Source of the DNA: Euzebyella marina
GTDB lineage: Bacteria; Bacteroidota; Bacteroidia; Flavobacteriales; Flavobacteriaceae
Length of the DNA stretch: 64,000 bases
Assembly (NCBI RefSeq): GCF_014855515.1
Contig: NZ_JACYFK010000002.1
Span: 620,001-684,000, forward strand
Direction of reading: 5' to 3'
The translations under genes were made by a program, and so were the position numbers. A model generated the notes under the pieces. The model ran no database searches and was not told the DNA's origin. It was given only the letters and a program-made list of their open reading frames with translations. Shown one piece after another: positions 8,949 to 16,999 of the stretch. Every line of letters starts with the position of its first letter. Within the stretch, counting starts at the first letter, position 1.

Positions 8949-9647
8949 CTAAAAAGTAACGTATATAATGCCGGTAATGATGGCCAAACCAAAGCTGAGA
9001 AGAGTACCTATTAATATGTATTCGGTAAGTTTTCTGTTATTACTTTCTTTTAAGTCGTTGAATCTGAAAACAGATTTTGCCCCTATCAAAAGACCAATAG
9101 CTTCCCAACGCCCCATAATGATGAACATAAGTACAAAAAGCCTCTCAATTATGCCAATATATTTACCGGCGTTAGGTAGAGATTTATGATCTAGCTCAAT
9201 TTTATCCGACATGGCCTCCAGCAACTTACCCATGATAATGGCCGAAGGAAAACTTACAAAAACCAAGGCTGTAATCAACCCCCAATCCAGTCTTTGGAAC
9301 AAAGTGACGGTGTGGGACCAAAAATCAGTATAGTAGGCGCATATATAGAGTATTATTAGATGCAACAACTGATCGATAAAAAAGGGGATGCTCTTCAATT
9401 TAAAATATGGAGTGGCATACAACTTGGCCAAATCGATAATATAATGTGACACGGCTATAATAGCGACCATCTGAATATAATCAAGGTCCCACAACAACAC
9501 CATGGCCACTAGAAAATGGATGAGTACGTGAAAATAGATGTATTTAGAAGTTATCTTATTAGCTTCTTTATGAACCACCCATCTAGAGGGCTGAAGTATA
9601 AAATCACCTATCAAATGGGCCAAAAGAAGTTTTACAAAGACTATCAT
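8949..9647 (-). CDS. DUF3307 family membrane protein, partner of SatD
   Basis: A 232-residue protein with several membrane segments. The N-terminal 'KLLLAHLIGDFILQPSRWV' and the following 'HVLIHFLVAMVLL' match DUF3307, and further hydrophobic stretches lie at about 55-70, 85-100, 125-145 and 205-230. Conserved His and Asp residues inside the first helices (HLIGDF, HYIIDLAK) suggest a metal or polar substrate site in the membrane; that is inference. It starts 10 nt after the SatD gene, so the two form an operon. No function is established. Confidence 0.85.
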   Translation of the reverse strand: MIVFVKLLLAHLIGDFILQPSRWVVHKEANKITSKYIYFHVLIHFLVAMVLLWDLDYIQMVAIIAVSHYIIDLAKLYATPYFKLKSIPFFIDQLLHLIILYICAYYTDFWSHTVTLFQRLDWGLITALVFVSFPSAIIMGKLLEAMSDKIELDHKSLPNAGKYIGIIERLFVLMFIIMGRWEAIGLLIGAKSVFRFNDLKESNNRKLTEYILIGTLLSFGLAIITGIIYVTF

Positions 9648-9657
9648 CTAGTTTATT

Positions 9658-10260
9658 TTAGTCAAGATTCTCTTTAAAATATTCAATCAATTGCAAAATC
9701 AGGTCTAGTCTGGCTCTTTTTAATCGTTGGCTTACGGCAGATTGCTGAATACCTAAACGTTCGGCCATTTCTTGTTGCGACATTTCTGGGTTTTGCAGGG
9801 CCAAAACAACGATTTCGGCAGAAACCGTACTCCAGGCGTCCATAATATCAAGTGCCAAGCGCAACATAAGGTTAATGGTGTCATCAAATTTTGCTTGCCC
9901 TGTATTCACCGAAAGATTCAGCTTATCTACTTTCAGGTGCTCAAATGTTCTACCTGAACGCTGATAGGCAGTACCATTTGATTCACTTACACTCTCTCCC
10001 TGAAATGTTTCAGAACCTATGCCAACAGCCATTCGTGCGTCTAAACCTTTTATTGTTTTGAGCAGCGCTTTTATGTAAATAGCTTGAAACAAAGCCTCTT
10101 TTGGTAATGCCAACTTGAGCTGAAATTCATCTCCGCGGTAAACTTCCCAATCATTTGACACTTCCCCAATGGTCGCTAAATACTTCTTTAGCATTACGAG
10201 CCATTCATAGGAGTCGTGATTTCCAGAACCTATAATATCGCCAGTGATTATCGCTATCAT
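9658..10260 (-). CDS. SatD family protein with C-terminal helix-turn-helix
   Basis: A 200-residue protein. The first strand carries an acidic site ('AIITGDIIGS', Asp8), and a later hairpin reads 'YRGDEFQL' (about residues 42-49), which resembles the GGDEF/cyclase palm-domain signature. Residues about 155-190 form a helix-turn-helix of the sigma region 4 type: 'SQQEMAERLGIQQSAVSQRL'. The layout suggests a palm-domain-like sensor or enzyme joined to a DNA-binding domain. SatD members are poorly characterised. Upstream lie three repeated 12-bp elements that could be its own operator. It is first in an operon with the DUF3307 gene. Confidence 0.82.
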   Translation of the reverse strand: MIAIITGDIIGSGNHDSYEWLVMLKKYLATIGEVSNDWEVYRGDEFQLKLALPKEALFQAIYIKALLKTIKGLDARMAVGIGSETFQGESVSESNGTAYQRSGRTFEHLKVDKLNLSVNTGQAKFDDTINLMLRLALDIMDAWSTVSAEIVVLALQNPEMSQQEMAERLGIQQSAVSQRLKRARLDLILQLIEYFKENLD

Positions 10261-10264
10261 CTAT

Positions 10265-10338
10265 ATAAGTTTAAAAGCTAATATATTAATTTATCACCTA
10301 AAAAACTAATAAAAATAAAAATAAGCTTAAAAGCTAAT
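10265..10338. repeat. Three iteron-like elements at 28-bp spacing upstream of SatD gene
   Basis: TTAAAAGCTAAT occurs at 10271-10282 and 10327-10338, with a 10-of-12 match (TAAAAAACTAAT) at 10299-10310. The three copies are exactly 28 bp apart. The outer two extend to an 18-bp near-identical block (10265-10282 and 10321-10338, one mismatch) and contain the inverted repeat AGCTT-AA-AAGCT (perfect at 10324-10335, one mismatch at 10268-10279). The array occupies the promoter region of the SatD gene, which starts at 10260. An operator for the SatD helix-turn-helix is the simplest reading. Confidence 0.7.
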
Positions 10339-10370
10339 TTTTTGAATTATAAGCCAAAGAGTCAATGAAT

Positions 10371-10823
10371 TTAAAACCACCGACGGGTCTTGATGCAATA
10401 CTGTCTAAATTCTTTACCGAAAATAGTTTCTAAGGCCTCTTCTTCGGGCACTATCTGAAACCGATTCATATATGCTACAAATGCCGCTGCCAGCAAAGTA
10501 TTAAAAGCGTTACCCAACCAGAGCCCCCATGCCAATAGAATCATTAACATCGCTAAATACATCGGGTTTCTTGAAAAAGCATAAATGCCGCTATCGACCA
10601 GATGACTAGCCTTTGAAGGATTAATGGGGTCAACAGTTGTTTTACTGTTTTGAAATTGAAAAAGAGCTACCAATACGACCAAAAAGGCAGCTATTAATAA
10701 CCCTAGTAAAAGATAATTTCTTCCAAAAAAGTCAAAATACCCGAAAGGCAATATCTTTGCCAACAGATACATCATCAGACCAAAACATAAGAAAACGATA
10801 ACAGGAGGAATCTTTAATTTCAT
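10371..10823 (-). CDS. Isoprenylcysteine carboxyl methyltransferase (ICMT/PEMT)-like membrane protein
   Basis: A 150-residue membrane protein with four hydrophobic segments. The conserved SAM-binding part near the C-terminus reads 'DSGIYAFSRNPMYLAMLMIL' (about 82-101) and 'VPEEEALETIFGKEFRQYC', which is the standard ICMT/phospholipid methyltransferase motif. The substrate is unknown; bacterial homologues probably methylate lipids or small molecules. I placed the start at the ATG at 10823 rather than the TTG one codon upstream. It is divergent from rdgB. Confidence 0.85.
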   Translation of the reverse strand: MKLKIPPVIVFLCFGLMMYLLAKILPFGYFDFFGRNYLLLGLLIAAFLVVLVALFQFQNSKTTVDPINPSKASHLVDSGIYAFSRNPMYLAMLMILLAWGLWLGNAFNTLLAAAFVAYMNRFQIVPEEEALETIFGKEFRQYCIKTRRWF

Positions 10824-10901
10824 CAAAAAAGAGGTTCTACAACAAAATTACTATAATTTACATCCGATAGCGCCTTAAATCACGTATAAGAAGTATATCA
10901 A

Positions 10902-11501
10902 ATGAAACTTGTCTTCGCCACCCATAACCGAAACAAATTCAAAGAGGTCAAAAAACTTGTTCCCGAGACCATCGAACTTCTATCATTGACCGATATCTCT
11001 TGTTTTGACGAAATACCTGAAACTGGCGATACATTAGAAGCCAATGCCAGAATAAAAGCTGATTATGTAACTGAAAATTACGGGTTACCTTGCTTTTCAG
11101 ACGATACCGGGCTATTGGTAGACGCCTTAAATGGGCAACCGGGAGTATACTCTGCCCGCTATGCAGGCGAGCAAAAAAATGCCAATGACAACATGTCAAA
11201 ACTTTTGTCAGAACTTAAAGGGCAAACAGATCGCAAAGCACATTTTAAAACCGTAATAGCCCTTAATTTATTAGAAGAAAATTATATGTTCGAGGGTGTC
11301 GCCGAAGGCGAAATCATTGGTGAAAAAATTGGTGAGGGCGGATTTGGCTATGACCCGATTTTCAAACCTAAAGGATACACACAAACCTTTGCCCAACTAC
11401 CTATGGAAATCAAGAACCAAATCAGCCATAGGGGCAAAGCCATAACCAACCTGATAGAATTTTTAAGAACCAACCCATGTCAAAACAAAGCAAAAAAATA
11501 G
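10902..11501 (+). CDS. rdgB: Non-canonical purine NTP pyrophosphatase (RdgB/HAM1)
   Basis: A 199-residue enzyme that hydrolyses ITP, dITP and XTP to the monophosphates, keeping deaminated purines out of DNA and RNA. The sequence opens with 'LVFATHNRNKFKEVKKL', followed by the metal and substrate site 'CFSDDTGLLVDALNGQPGVYSARYAG' region and 'GEGGFGYDPIF' with the conserved Asp. The C-terminal 'ISHRGKAI' binds the base. Its last 25 nt overlap the next gene in another frame, implying co-transcription with the DUF4337-like protein. Confidence 0.96.
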   Translation: MKLVFATHNRNKFKEVKKLVPETIELLSLTDISCFDEIPETGDTLEANARIKADYVTENYGLPCFSDDTGLLVDALNGQPGVYSARYAGEQKNANDNMSKLLSELKGQTDRKAHFKTVIALNLLEENYMFEGVAEGEIIGEKIGEGGFGYDPIFKPKGYTQTFAQLPMEIKNQISHRGKAITNLIEFLRTNPCQNKAKK

Positions 11502-12085
11502 AGGAAAGAGGCGGCGTACTTATCATCTTTTTCGTAGCCCTGTTGGCCATAATGGAAGTACTCAACAATTCATTCGAAAAACAGATCACCAACGCAGACA
11601 ACAATGAAGTAAGCTACTCCGATTGGTACAATGCCAAAAGTATCAAGCAAGTGATGAAAGAGAACGAACGTGATTTTTTGGCGGCCCTACTCAGTACCGG
11701 CCTTATGGACCGTGACCACTCAAGCGTTTTAAAAGAAAAGATTGATAAAACGAAAGAACTGATCATTAAATATGAAGCCGAAAAAACCGAAATATTAATG
11801 GGTTCGGCCAATATACCCCCTAGCTCTTGGGCGCAAGACCTAGATGGCGAAATGGGCAAAATTACCGGTCTTCGCGAGTGGCGGGAAATATCAAGAAAAT
11901 TAAAGGATACCGTTGGCAAAATAAATTTGGGTATTCTTTTTCTTCAGATAAGTGTTGTATTTGGGGTCGTCTGTCTTATCATTCAAGAAAATGTGAAATT
12001 GCAAAAAACCTTCACATTATTAATGTTGGCGGCAGGCATGATAGGCATTGTTCTTTCGTTATATGGCTATGCTTCCTCCCTTTAA
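11477..12085 (+). CDS. DUF4337-like membrane protein
   Basis: A 202-residue protein with an N-terminal membrane segment ('GVLIIFFVALLAIMEVL', about 13-29), a long central soluble helical region rich in Lys and Glu, and two C-terminal membrane segments ('LGILFLQISVVFGVVCLII' and 'FTLLMLAAGMIGIVLSLYG'). The pattern, including 'NEVSYSDWYNAKSIKQ', fits DUF4337. The function is unknown. The start codon lies inside the end of rdgB, 25 nt before its stop. Confidence 0.72.
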   Translation: MSKQSKKIEERGGVLIIFFVALLAIMEVLNNSFEKQITNADNNEVSYSDWYNAKSIKQVMKENERDFLAALLSTGLMDRDHSSVLKEKIDKTKELIIKYEAEKTEILMGSANIPPSSWAQDLDGEMGKITGLREWREISRKLKDTVGKINLGILFLQISVVFGVVCLIIQENVKLQKTFTLLMLAAGMIGIVLSLYGYASSL

Positions 12086-12127
12086 TCGAATCTTTACCAA
12101 ATCGCCTTAAGTTTAAATAATTAGCAC

Positions 12128-12135
12128 TACCTTTG
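12128..12135 (+). promoter_or_regulatory. Candidate -7 element of the DEAD-box helicase gene
   Basis: TACCTTTG matches TAnnTTTG and lies 110 nt before the ATG, predicting a leader of about 100 nt. No clear -33 TTTG is present. Confidence 0.5.
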
Positions 12136-12141
12136 CCGCTT

Positions 12142-12245
12142 ATTTTTAACGCCGCCGGTATGGCAGGTGTTGCATTGAGTATCAGGGTTATACAAGATAA
12201 TCGCTCTAAGCAACACACCTATTAGCGATTTAAGTATACCTTATT
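12142..12245 (+). promoter_or_regulatory. Structured 5' leader of the DEAD-box RNA helicase gene
   Basis: The leader holds two competing pairings. AATCGCT (12199-12205) pairs with AGCGATT (12224-12230) around an 18-nt loop. That loop contains GCAACAcaCCT (12210-12220), which is complementary, with a 2-nt bulge, to AGGTGTTGC upstream (12165-12173). The two can form a pseudoknot or alternate. Long leaders are known on cold-shock RNA helicase genes; a regulatory role here is inference. Confidence 0.5.
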
Positions 12246-14012
12246 ATGACAAAATTTGAAGCATTGGGGCTTAACAAGGCCCTTTTAAATGCCGTTACGG
12301 ATATGGGTTTTGAGAGCCCATCCGAAGTACAGGAAAAAGCAATCCCGATTTTATTGGATTCAGAATCTGACCTAGTGGCACTCGCCCAAACAGGAACAGG
12401 TAAAACAGCCGCATTTGGCTTTCCACTGATTCAAAAGCTTGACCACAACAGTAGAACAACCCAAGGTCTTATTCTATCACCAACAAGAGAACTTTGCCTT
12501 CAAATTACCAGTGAAATGCAGGCATATTCAAAATATGTGAACGGACTTAGCACCGTTGCAATCTATGGTGGTGCCAGCATTACAGAGCAAGCTCGCCAGA
12601 TTAAAAGAGGAGCACAAATAGTAGTAGCCACTCCTGGCCGTATGAAAGACATGATCGGTCGCGGATTGGTTGATATCTCAAAAATAGATTATTGCGTACT
12701 TGATGAAGCCGATGAAATGTTGAACATGGGCTTCTATGAAGATATAAAAGAGATTCTCTCCAATACGCCTCAAGACAAATCAACTTGGTTGTTTTCTGCC
12801 ACTATGCCAAAAGAAGTGGCCACTATTGCCAAAAAATTCATGCATAACCCTATTGAGATAACCGTAGGGGCAAAAAATGCGGGTACCAATAACGTACAGC
12901 ATGAATATTATGTGGTGAGTGGTAGAGATAGATATCCTGCTCTTAAGCGTTTGGCCGATGCCAACCCAGATATCTTTTCGGTTGTTTTTTGCCGAACTAA
13001 AAGAGATACTCAGAGAGTAGCTGAAAAACTGATAGAAGATGGCTATAATGCAGGTGCGTTACATGGTGACTTGAGTCAAAACCAACGTGACCTGGTAATG
13101 AACGCCTTCAGAAAAAAGCAGATTCAGATGTTGGTAGCCACAGATGTGGCGGCAAGAGGTATTGATGTTGACGATGTTACCCATGTAATCAATTACCAAC
13201 TACCGGATGAAATAGAAACTTATACCCACCGTAGCGGAAGAACCGGTCGTGCGGGCAAATCTGGTATATCGATGGTAATTATTACCAAGAGCGAGCTAAG
13301 AAAAATCCGTTCCATCGAAAAAATAATTCAGCAGAGCTTCATAAGCAAAAGTATTCCTACAGGTATTGAAATCTGTGAGATTCAGCTTTATCATTTGGCC
13401 AGTAAAATAAAGGATACCAAAATCAACAAAGACGTTGAAAATTACTTGCCTGCTATTAACGAGGTACTTGAGGGAATTGACCGTGATGAACTGATCAAGA
13501 AGATAGTTTCGGTAGAATTTACAAGGTTCTCCAATTACTACAACAAAACAAAAGATTTAAATTCATCTTCTGACCACAGCTCTTCCGCTACTAATGCGTC
13601 ATCTAATGGTTCGGTTAGATACTTTATCAACGTGGGTGAAAAAGATGGTTACGACTGGATGTCTTTAAAGGATTTTCTTCGCGATACACTCGGCTTAGGT
13701 AAAGAAGATATCTATAAAGTAGATACTAAAGACTCTTTTTCATTCTTTAATACAGATGAAGTGCATACCGAGAGTATTTTAAGCTTCTTCACCGACTTTA
13801 AATTAGAGGGTCGCTTTATTAATGTCGAAATCTCCAAGAACCCAGGTGGTGATGGTGGCGGAGGAAGAGGCCGTAAAGGAAAATCGAAAAGGAGAGGTAA
13901 AGAACGTGACAAAGGAAATCGTGGAAAACGCAGAGATCGCGGTGCTTCCAAAGGAGGTTCGAACTTCTCGGGAAAAAGGAGGAGCAAAAAGAACCGTAGT
14001 GATTTCTTTTAG
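12246..14012 (+). CDS. DEAD-box ATP-dependent RNA helicase with DbpA-type RNA-binding domain
   Basis: A 588-residue RNA helicase. The Q motif region precedes motif I 'AQTGTGKTAAF' (about 48-58); motif II is 'DEADE' (about 152), motif III 'SAT' and motif VI 'HRSGRTGRAG' (about 332). After the helicase core comes a DbpA-like RNA-binding domain (about residues 455-530, 'VRYFINVGEKDGYDWMSLKDF'), then a tail of some 50 residues rich in Gly, Arg and Lys. This layout is typical of DeaD/CsdA-type helicases in ribosome assembly and cold adaptation. It has a long structured leader and a strong terminator, so it is probably monocistronic. Confidence 0.93.
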   Translation: MTKFEALGLNKALLNAVTDMGFESPSEVQEKAIPILLDSESDLVALAQTGTGKTAAFGFPLIQKLDHNSRTTQGLILSPTRELCLQITSEMQAYSKYVNGLSTVAIYGGASITEQARQIKRGAQIVVATPGRMKDMIGRGLVDISKIDYCVLDEADEMLNMGFYEDIKEILSNTPQDKSTWLFSATMPKEVATIAKKFMHNPIEITVGAKNAGTNNVQHEYYVVSGRDRYPALKRLADANPDIFSVVFCRTKRDTQRVAEKLIEDGYNAGALHGDLSQNQRDLVMNAFRKKQIQMLVATDVAARGIDVDDVTHVINYQLPDEIETYTHRSGRTGRAGKSGISMVIITKSELRKIRSIEKIIQQSFISKSIPTGIEICEIQLYHLASKIKDTKINKDVENYLPAINEVLEGIDRDELIKKIVSVEFTRFSNYYNKTKDLNSSSDHSSSATNASSNGSVRYFINVGEKDGYDWMSLKDFLRDTLGLGKEDIYKVDTKDSFSFFNTDEVHTESILSFFTDFKLEGRFINVEISKNPGGDGGGGRGRKGKSKRRGKERDKGNRGKRRDRGASKGGSNFSGKRRSKKNRSDFF

Positions 14013-14025
14013 TTAATCATATATT

Positions 14026-14052
14026 AAAAAATACGCTCCGGCGTATTTTTTT
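14026..14052 (+). terminator. Rho-independent terminator after the DEAD-box helicase gene
   Basis: AAAAAATACGC pairs with GCGTATTTTTT around a TCCG loop, followed by a T-rich tail. Confidence 0.9.
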
Positions 14053-14090
14053 GTTTTGTTTAGTACTTTTAAATCCCGATTTTTAAGTTA

Positions 14091-14864
14091 ATGAGAGCAT
14101 TTCTTACTATTTCCCTTTTATTTTTTGGTCTTACCGTATGGGCTCAAGAAGAGATAGCCGATGAGCTACAGCTATCAGCTGTTATTGTTAATGCCCAGAC
14201 CGAAAAACCAATGGAAAGCGTGCACGTGGTCAACCTCAACCAAGTGGTGGGTACGATTACCAATGCCAATGGTGAATTTACTATTAACGCTGCCGTTAAT
14301 GACACCCTTTACTTTTCTTTCCTAGGGTTTAAATCTCAAAAGATTAGGGTTACCAATGATATGTTCAAGTTTAAGAATACCAAGATTGCCCTTACCGAAT
14401 TGGCCTACGCTTTGGAGGAGGTTATTGTAAAGCCTTACCAATTGACCGGTTATCTTGAGATTGACGTAAAAAACTTTCCTATCAACAACTCATATCAATA
14501 TAGTATTTCAGGCCTGTCAGTGAGTTACGAAGGGGGTAATAAGAATCCTAGCGCCGTTACGAAGGTTTTGGGCGCGATTCTGAACCCGGCAGACCTTCTG
14601 CGCAATCTTTTTGGAAAACAGCCCAATCAGATGCGTAAGCTGCGTAAAATGAAAGAAGACGACCAGATAAGAGACTTATTGGCTTCAAAGTTCGATCGCG
14701 AAACACTAACCGAACTACTACAGATAGAAAAAGTAGATATCGAGGATATTTTAAACAATTGCAACTATTCAAAATCGTTTATAACCACTGCAAATGACTT
14801 GCAAATACTGGATGCCATCAGTAGTTGTTACGAAGAATTCAAGGTCTTGAACCGTAAAAAATAA
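14091..14864 (+). CDS. CarboxypepD_reg-like domain protein, secreted
   Basis: A 257-residue protein with a signal peptide (cleavage likely after 'TVWA'). The N-terminal half is a carboxypeptidase-regulatory-like beta-sandwich: 'LSAVIVNAQTEKPMESVHVV', 'GTITNANGEFTINA', 'FSFLGFKSQKIRV'. In Bacteroidota this domain normally starts TonB-dependent receptors or stands alone in periplasmic proteins. Here no plug or barrel follows. The second half is helical and charged ('QMRKLRKMKEDDQIRDLL'). The function is unknown; a role at the cell envelope is likely. Confidence 0.82.
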   Translation: MRAFLTISLLFFGLTVWAQEEIADELQLSAVIVNAQTEKPMESVHVVNLNQVVGTITNANGEFTINAAVNDTLYFSFLGFKSQKIRVTNDMFKFKNTKIALTELAYALEEVIVKPYQLTGYLEIDVKNFPINNSYQYSISGLSVSYEGGNKNPSAVTKVLGAILNPADLLRNLFGKQPNQMRKLRKMKEDDQIRDLLASKFDRETLTELLQIEKVDIEDILNNCNYSKSFITTANDLQILDAISSCYEEFKVLNRKK

Positions 14865-14914
14865 TTCTTTGATTTCCCCATAGCATTTTATAGCTTTAGA
14901 CAAAATAGTTGTCT

Positions 14915-16621
14915 ATGAAGAACCTGCTCGCTGCGGTTATCCTACTGGTCACGATGGCTTCGTGCGTTGAACAAAAAAAGGAACCGACCGAAGAACCTAC
15001 AACTTTGAGCGAGTCAAAGGCCGATTCCATTATCAAAAAACCTTTCGCATGGGAAGGTGCAAACATCTATTTTCTCTTAACCGATAGATTTTATAACGGA
15101 AACACCGATAACGACGTTAACTTCGATAGAAATGAACCTACTGGGCCTTTAAGAGGCTTTATGGGAGGAGATTTGGCAGGTATAACAAAAAAAATTGAAG
15201 AAGGTTATTTCAATGAGCTAGGTGTCAATGCCATTTGGTTCACCCCTGTGGTGGAACAAATTCATGGTTCAACGGATGAAAATACAGGAAACACCTATGG
15301 TTACCACGGTTATTGGGCGAAGGACTGGACAGCCCTTGACCCAAATTTCGGCACTAAAAAAGATTTGGAAACCTTAGTAAAAACAGCGCATAAGAACGGT
15401 ATACGTATCTTGATGGATGTTGTACTTAACCATACCGGACCGGTAACCGAAGAAGACCCGGTTTGGCCAGAAGAATGGGTACGCTCCTCACCCACTTGTG
15501 ACTTTAAGACTTACGAAAGCACTACCGCCTGCACTTTGGTAGCCAATTTGCCGGATATTAAGACGGAATCTGATGAGCCTGTCGAACTGCCCGACCAATT
15601 ATTGGCCAAATGGAAAAAAGAAGGCAGGTTGAGCCAAGAGCTAGACGAGCTTCAGCTCTTTTTTGAGCGCACTGGTTACCCAAGGGCACCCCGCTATTAC
15701 ATTATCAAATGGCTGACGGATTACGTCAACAATCTCGGTATTGACGGTTTTAGGGTAGACACCGTAAAACACGCCAATGAAAATGCATGGGCAGACCTAT
15801 ACAAAGAGGCTTCCCATGCTTTTGAAAATTGGAAAAAAATGCATCCTGATAAAGTTTTGGATGACTCTCCCTTTTTTATGGTAGGAGAAGTATATGGTTA
15901 TGGAATATCAAAAGGAAGGGAGTATGACTTTGGCGATAAAAAGGTCGATTATTTTGCCCACGGTTTTAAAAGTCTGATCAACTTTGAATTGAAAACCGAT
16001 GCCCTCACCGATTACGAATCTATCTTCGGCAAATATCATAATTTGTTACACACTAACTTGAACGGTTTTGGCGTGGTTAATTATTTGACCTCTCATGACG
16101 ATGCCAGCCCCTATGACCGTGGGCGATCTAACCCTATCAAATCTGCTAACGTTTTGCTATTGACGCCAGGCGCATCGCAAATTTATTATGGAGATGAAAC
16201 GGCTAGGGATTTAAATGTAGAGGGCACCGAGGAAAATCCTGTTCAAGGCGATGCCTCTTTACGCTCATTCATGAATTGGGATGAATTGGATAGTATACCC
16301 CGCACCAAACAAATACTACAACACTGGCAAAAACTAGGCTCCTTTAGAAACAACCACTTGGCAGTAGGTGCCGGGCGTCACAAACGTTTATCAAAAACTC
16401 CTTATGTCTTTAGCAGAACTTATTCAGCAAACGATATAAAGGATAAAGTGGTCATCGGCCTTGACCTGCCGGAAGGGAAAAAATCATTATCGGTTAAAGG
16501 TTTCTTTGGTGACGGAACCAAGCTGTTCGACACCTATTCACAGACTCAAGTAACTGTTGAAAACGGATCGGTCAATTTAGACAACCCTTATGATACTGCG
16601 CTTTTGGAATTAGCTCACTGA
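14915..16621 (+). CDS. Alpha-amylase family glycoside hydrolase (GH13), lipoprotein
   Basis: A 568-residue lipoprotein; the lipobox is 'VTMASC', with Cys near residue 17 of the ATG at 14915. The TTG two codons earlier is less likely. The GH13 regions are visible: region I 'DVVLNHTG', region II 'GFRVDTVKH' with the nucleophile Asp near 280, region III 'FFMVGEVYG' with the acid/base Glu near 323, and region IV 'NYLTSHDD' near 393. It probably degrades starch or related alpha-glucans at the envelope. No SusCD pair adjoins it, so it is not in a classical utilization locus. The last 12 nt overlap the convergent VOC gene. Confidence 0.92.
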   Translation: MKNLLAAVILLVTMASCVEQKKEPTEEPTTLSESKADSIIKKPFAWEGANIYFLLTDRFYNGNTDNDVNFDRNEPTGPLRGFMGGDLAGITKKIEEGYFNELGVNAIWFTPVVEQIHGSTDENTGNTYGYHGYWAKDWTALDPNFGTKKDLETLVKTAHKNGIRILMDVVLNHTGPVTEEDPVWPEEWVRSSPTCDFKTYESTTACTLVANLPDIKTESDEPVELPDQLLAKWKKEGRLSQELDELQLFFERTGYPRAPRYYIIKWLTDYVNNLGIDGFRVDTVKHANENAWADLYKEASHAFENWKKMHPDKVLDDSPFFMVGEVYGYGISKGREYDFGDKKVDYFAHGFKSLINFELKTDALTDYESIFGKYHNLLHTNLNGFGVVNYLTSHDDASPYDRGRSNPIKSANVLLLTPGASQIYYGDETARDLNVEGTEENPVQGDASLRSFMNWDELDSIPRTKQILQHWQKLGSFRNNHLAVGAGRHKRLSKTPYVFSRTYSANDIKDKVVIGLDLPEGKKSLSVKGFFGDGTKLFDTYSQTQVTVENGSVNLDNPYDTALLELAH

Positions 16622-16975
16622 GTGTAGTGCTACCCTATTGCCTTCTGAATCTATAATCAAGGCCATAAAACCATGGCCATTTCCGATTTCAGTTTTAGGT
16701 TTTATAATTTTGCCGCCAGCATCTTCCACTTTGGCCAATTCATTGGCTAAGTCGTCACAAGAAAGATATACTAACATCCCTTTGGTGGCACTGGGCGAAT
16801 AGTGTTCGTGTTGAACCAACGAGCCTGAAGCCAAAGATTTGCCTTCTTGATTAGGAAACCATCCCATAACAAAACCTCCTAAATCATGTACGGTAATAGA
16901 AATATCAAAGACCTTTTCGTAAAATGACTTGGCCCTTTCCATTTTCTTTACAGGAATTTCAAACCATGCTACCAT
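16610..16975 (-). CDS. VOC (glyoxalase/bleomycin resistance) family protein
   Basis: A 121-residue single VOC module with the usual opening 'VAWFEIPVKKMERAKSFYEKVF' and the closing 'MALIIDSEGNRVALHS'. Members bind a divalent metal and act on varied small molecules; the substrate here is not predictable. It overlaps the convergent amylase gene by 12 nt and is followed upstream on the same strand by an SRPBCC gene (24 nt gap), so they may be co-transcribed. Confidence 0.88.
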   Translation of the reverse strand: MVAWFEIPVKKMERAKSFYEKVFDISITVHDLGGFVMGWFPNQEGKSLASGSLVQHEHYSPSATKGMLVYLSCDDLANELAKVEDAGGKIIKPKTEIGNGHGFMALIIDSEGNRVALHSVS

Positions 16976-16999
16976 TTCAAAAAAATTAGAATAAGACCA

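Noticed and set aside
10265-10338. Possible CRISPR array
   Set aside because: Only three short copies, the middle one degenerate, spacers too short (16 nt) and no cas genes; an operator explains it better.
11614-11919. 101-codon antisense frame inside the DUF4337-like gene
   Set aside because: It is a shadow: no domain, no signal, and the opposite strand holds a membrane protein with sensible topology.
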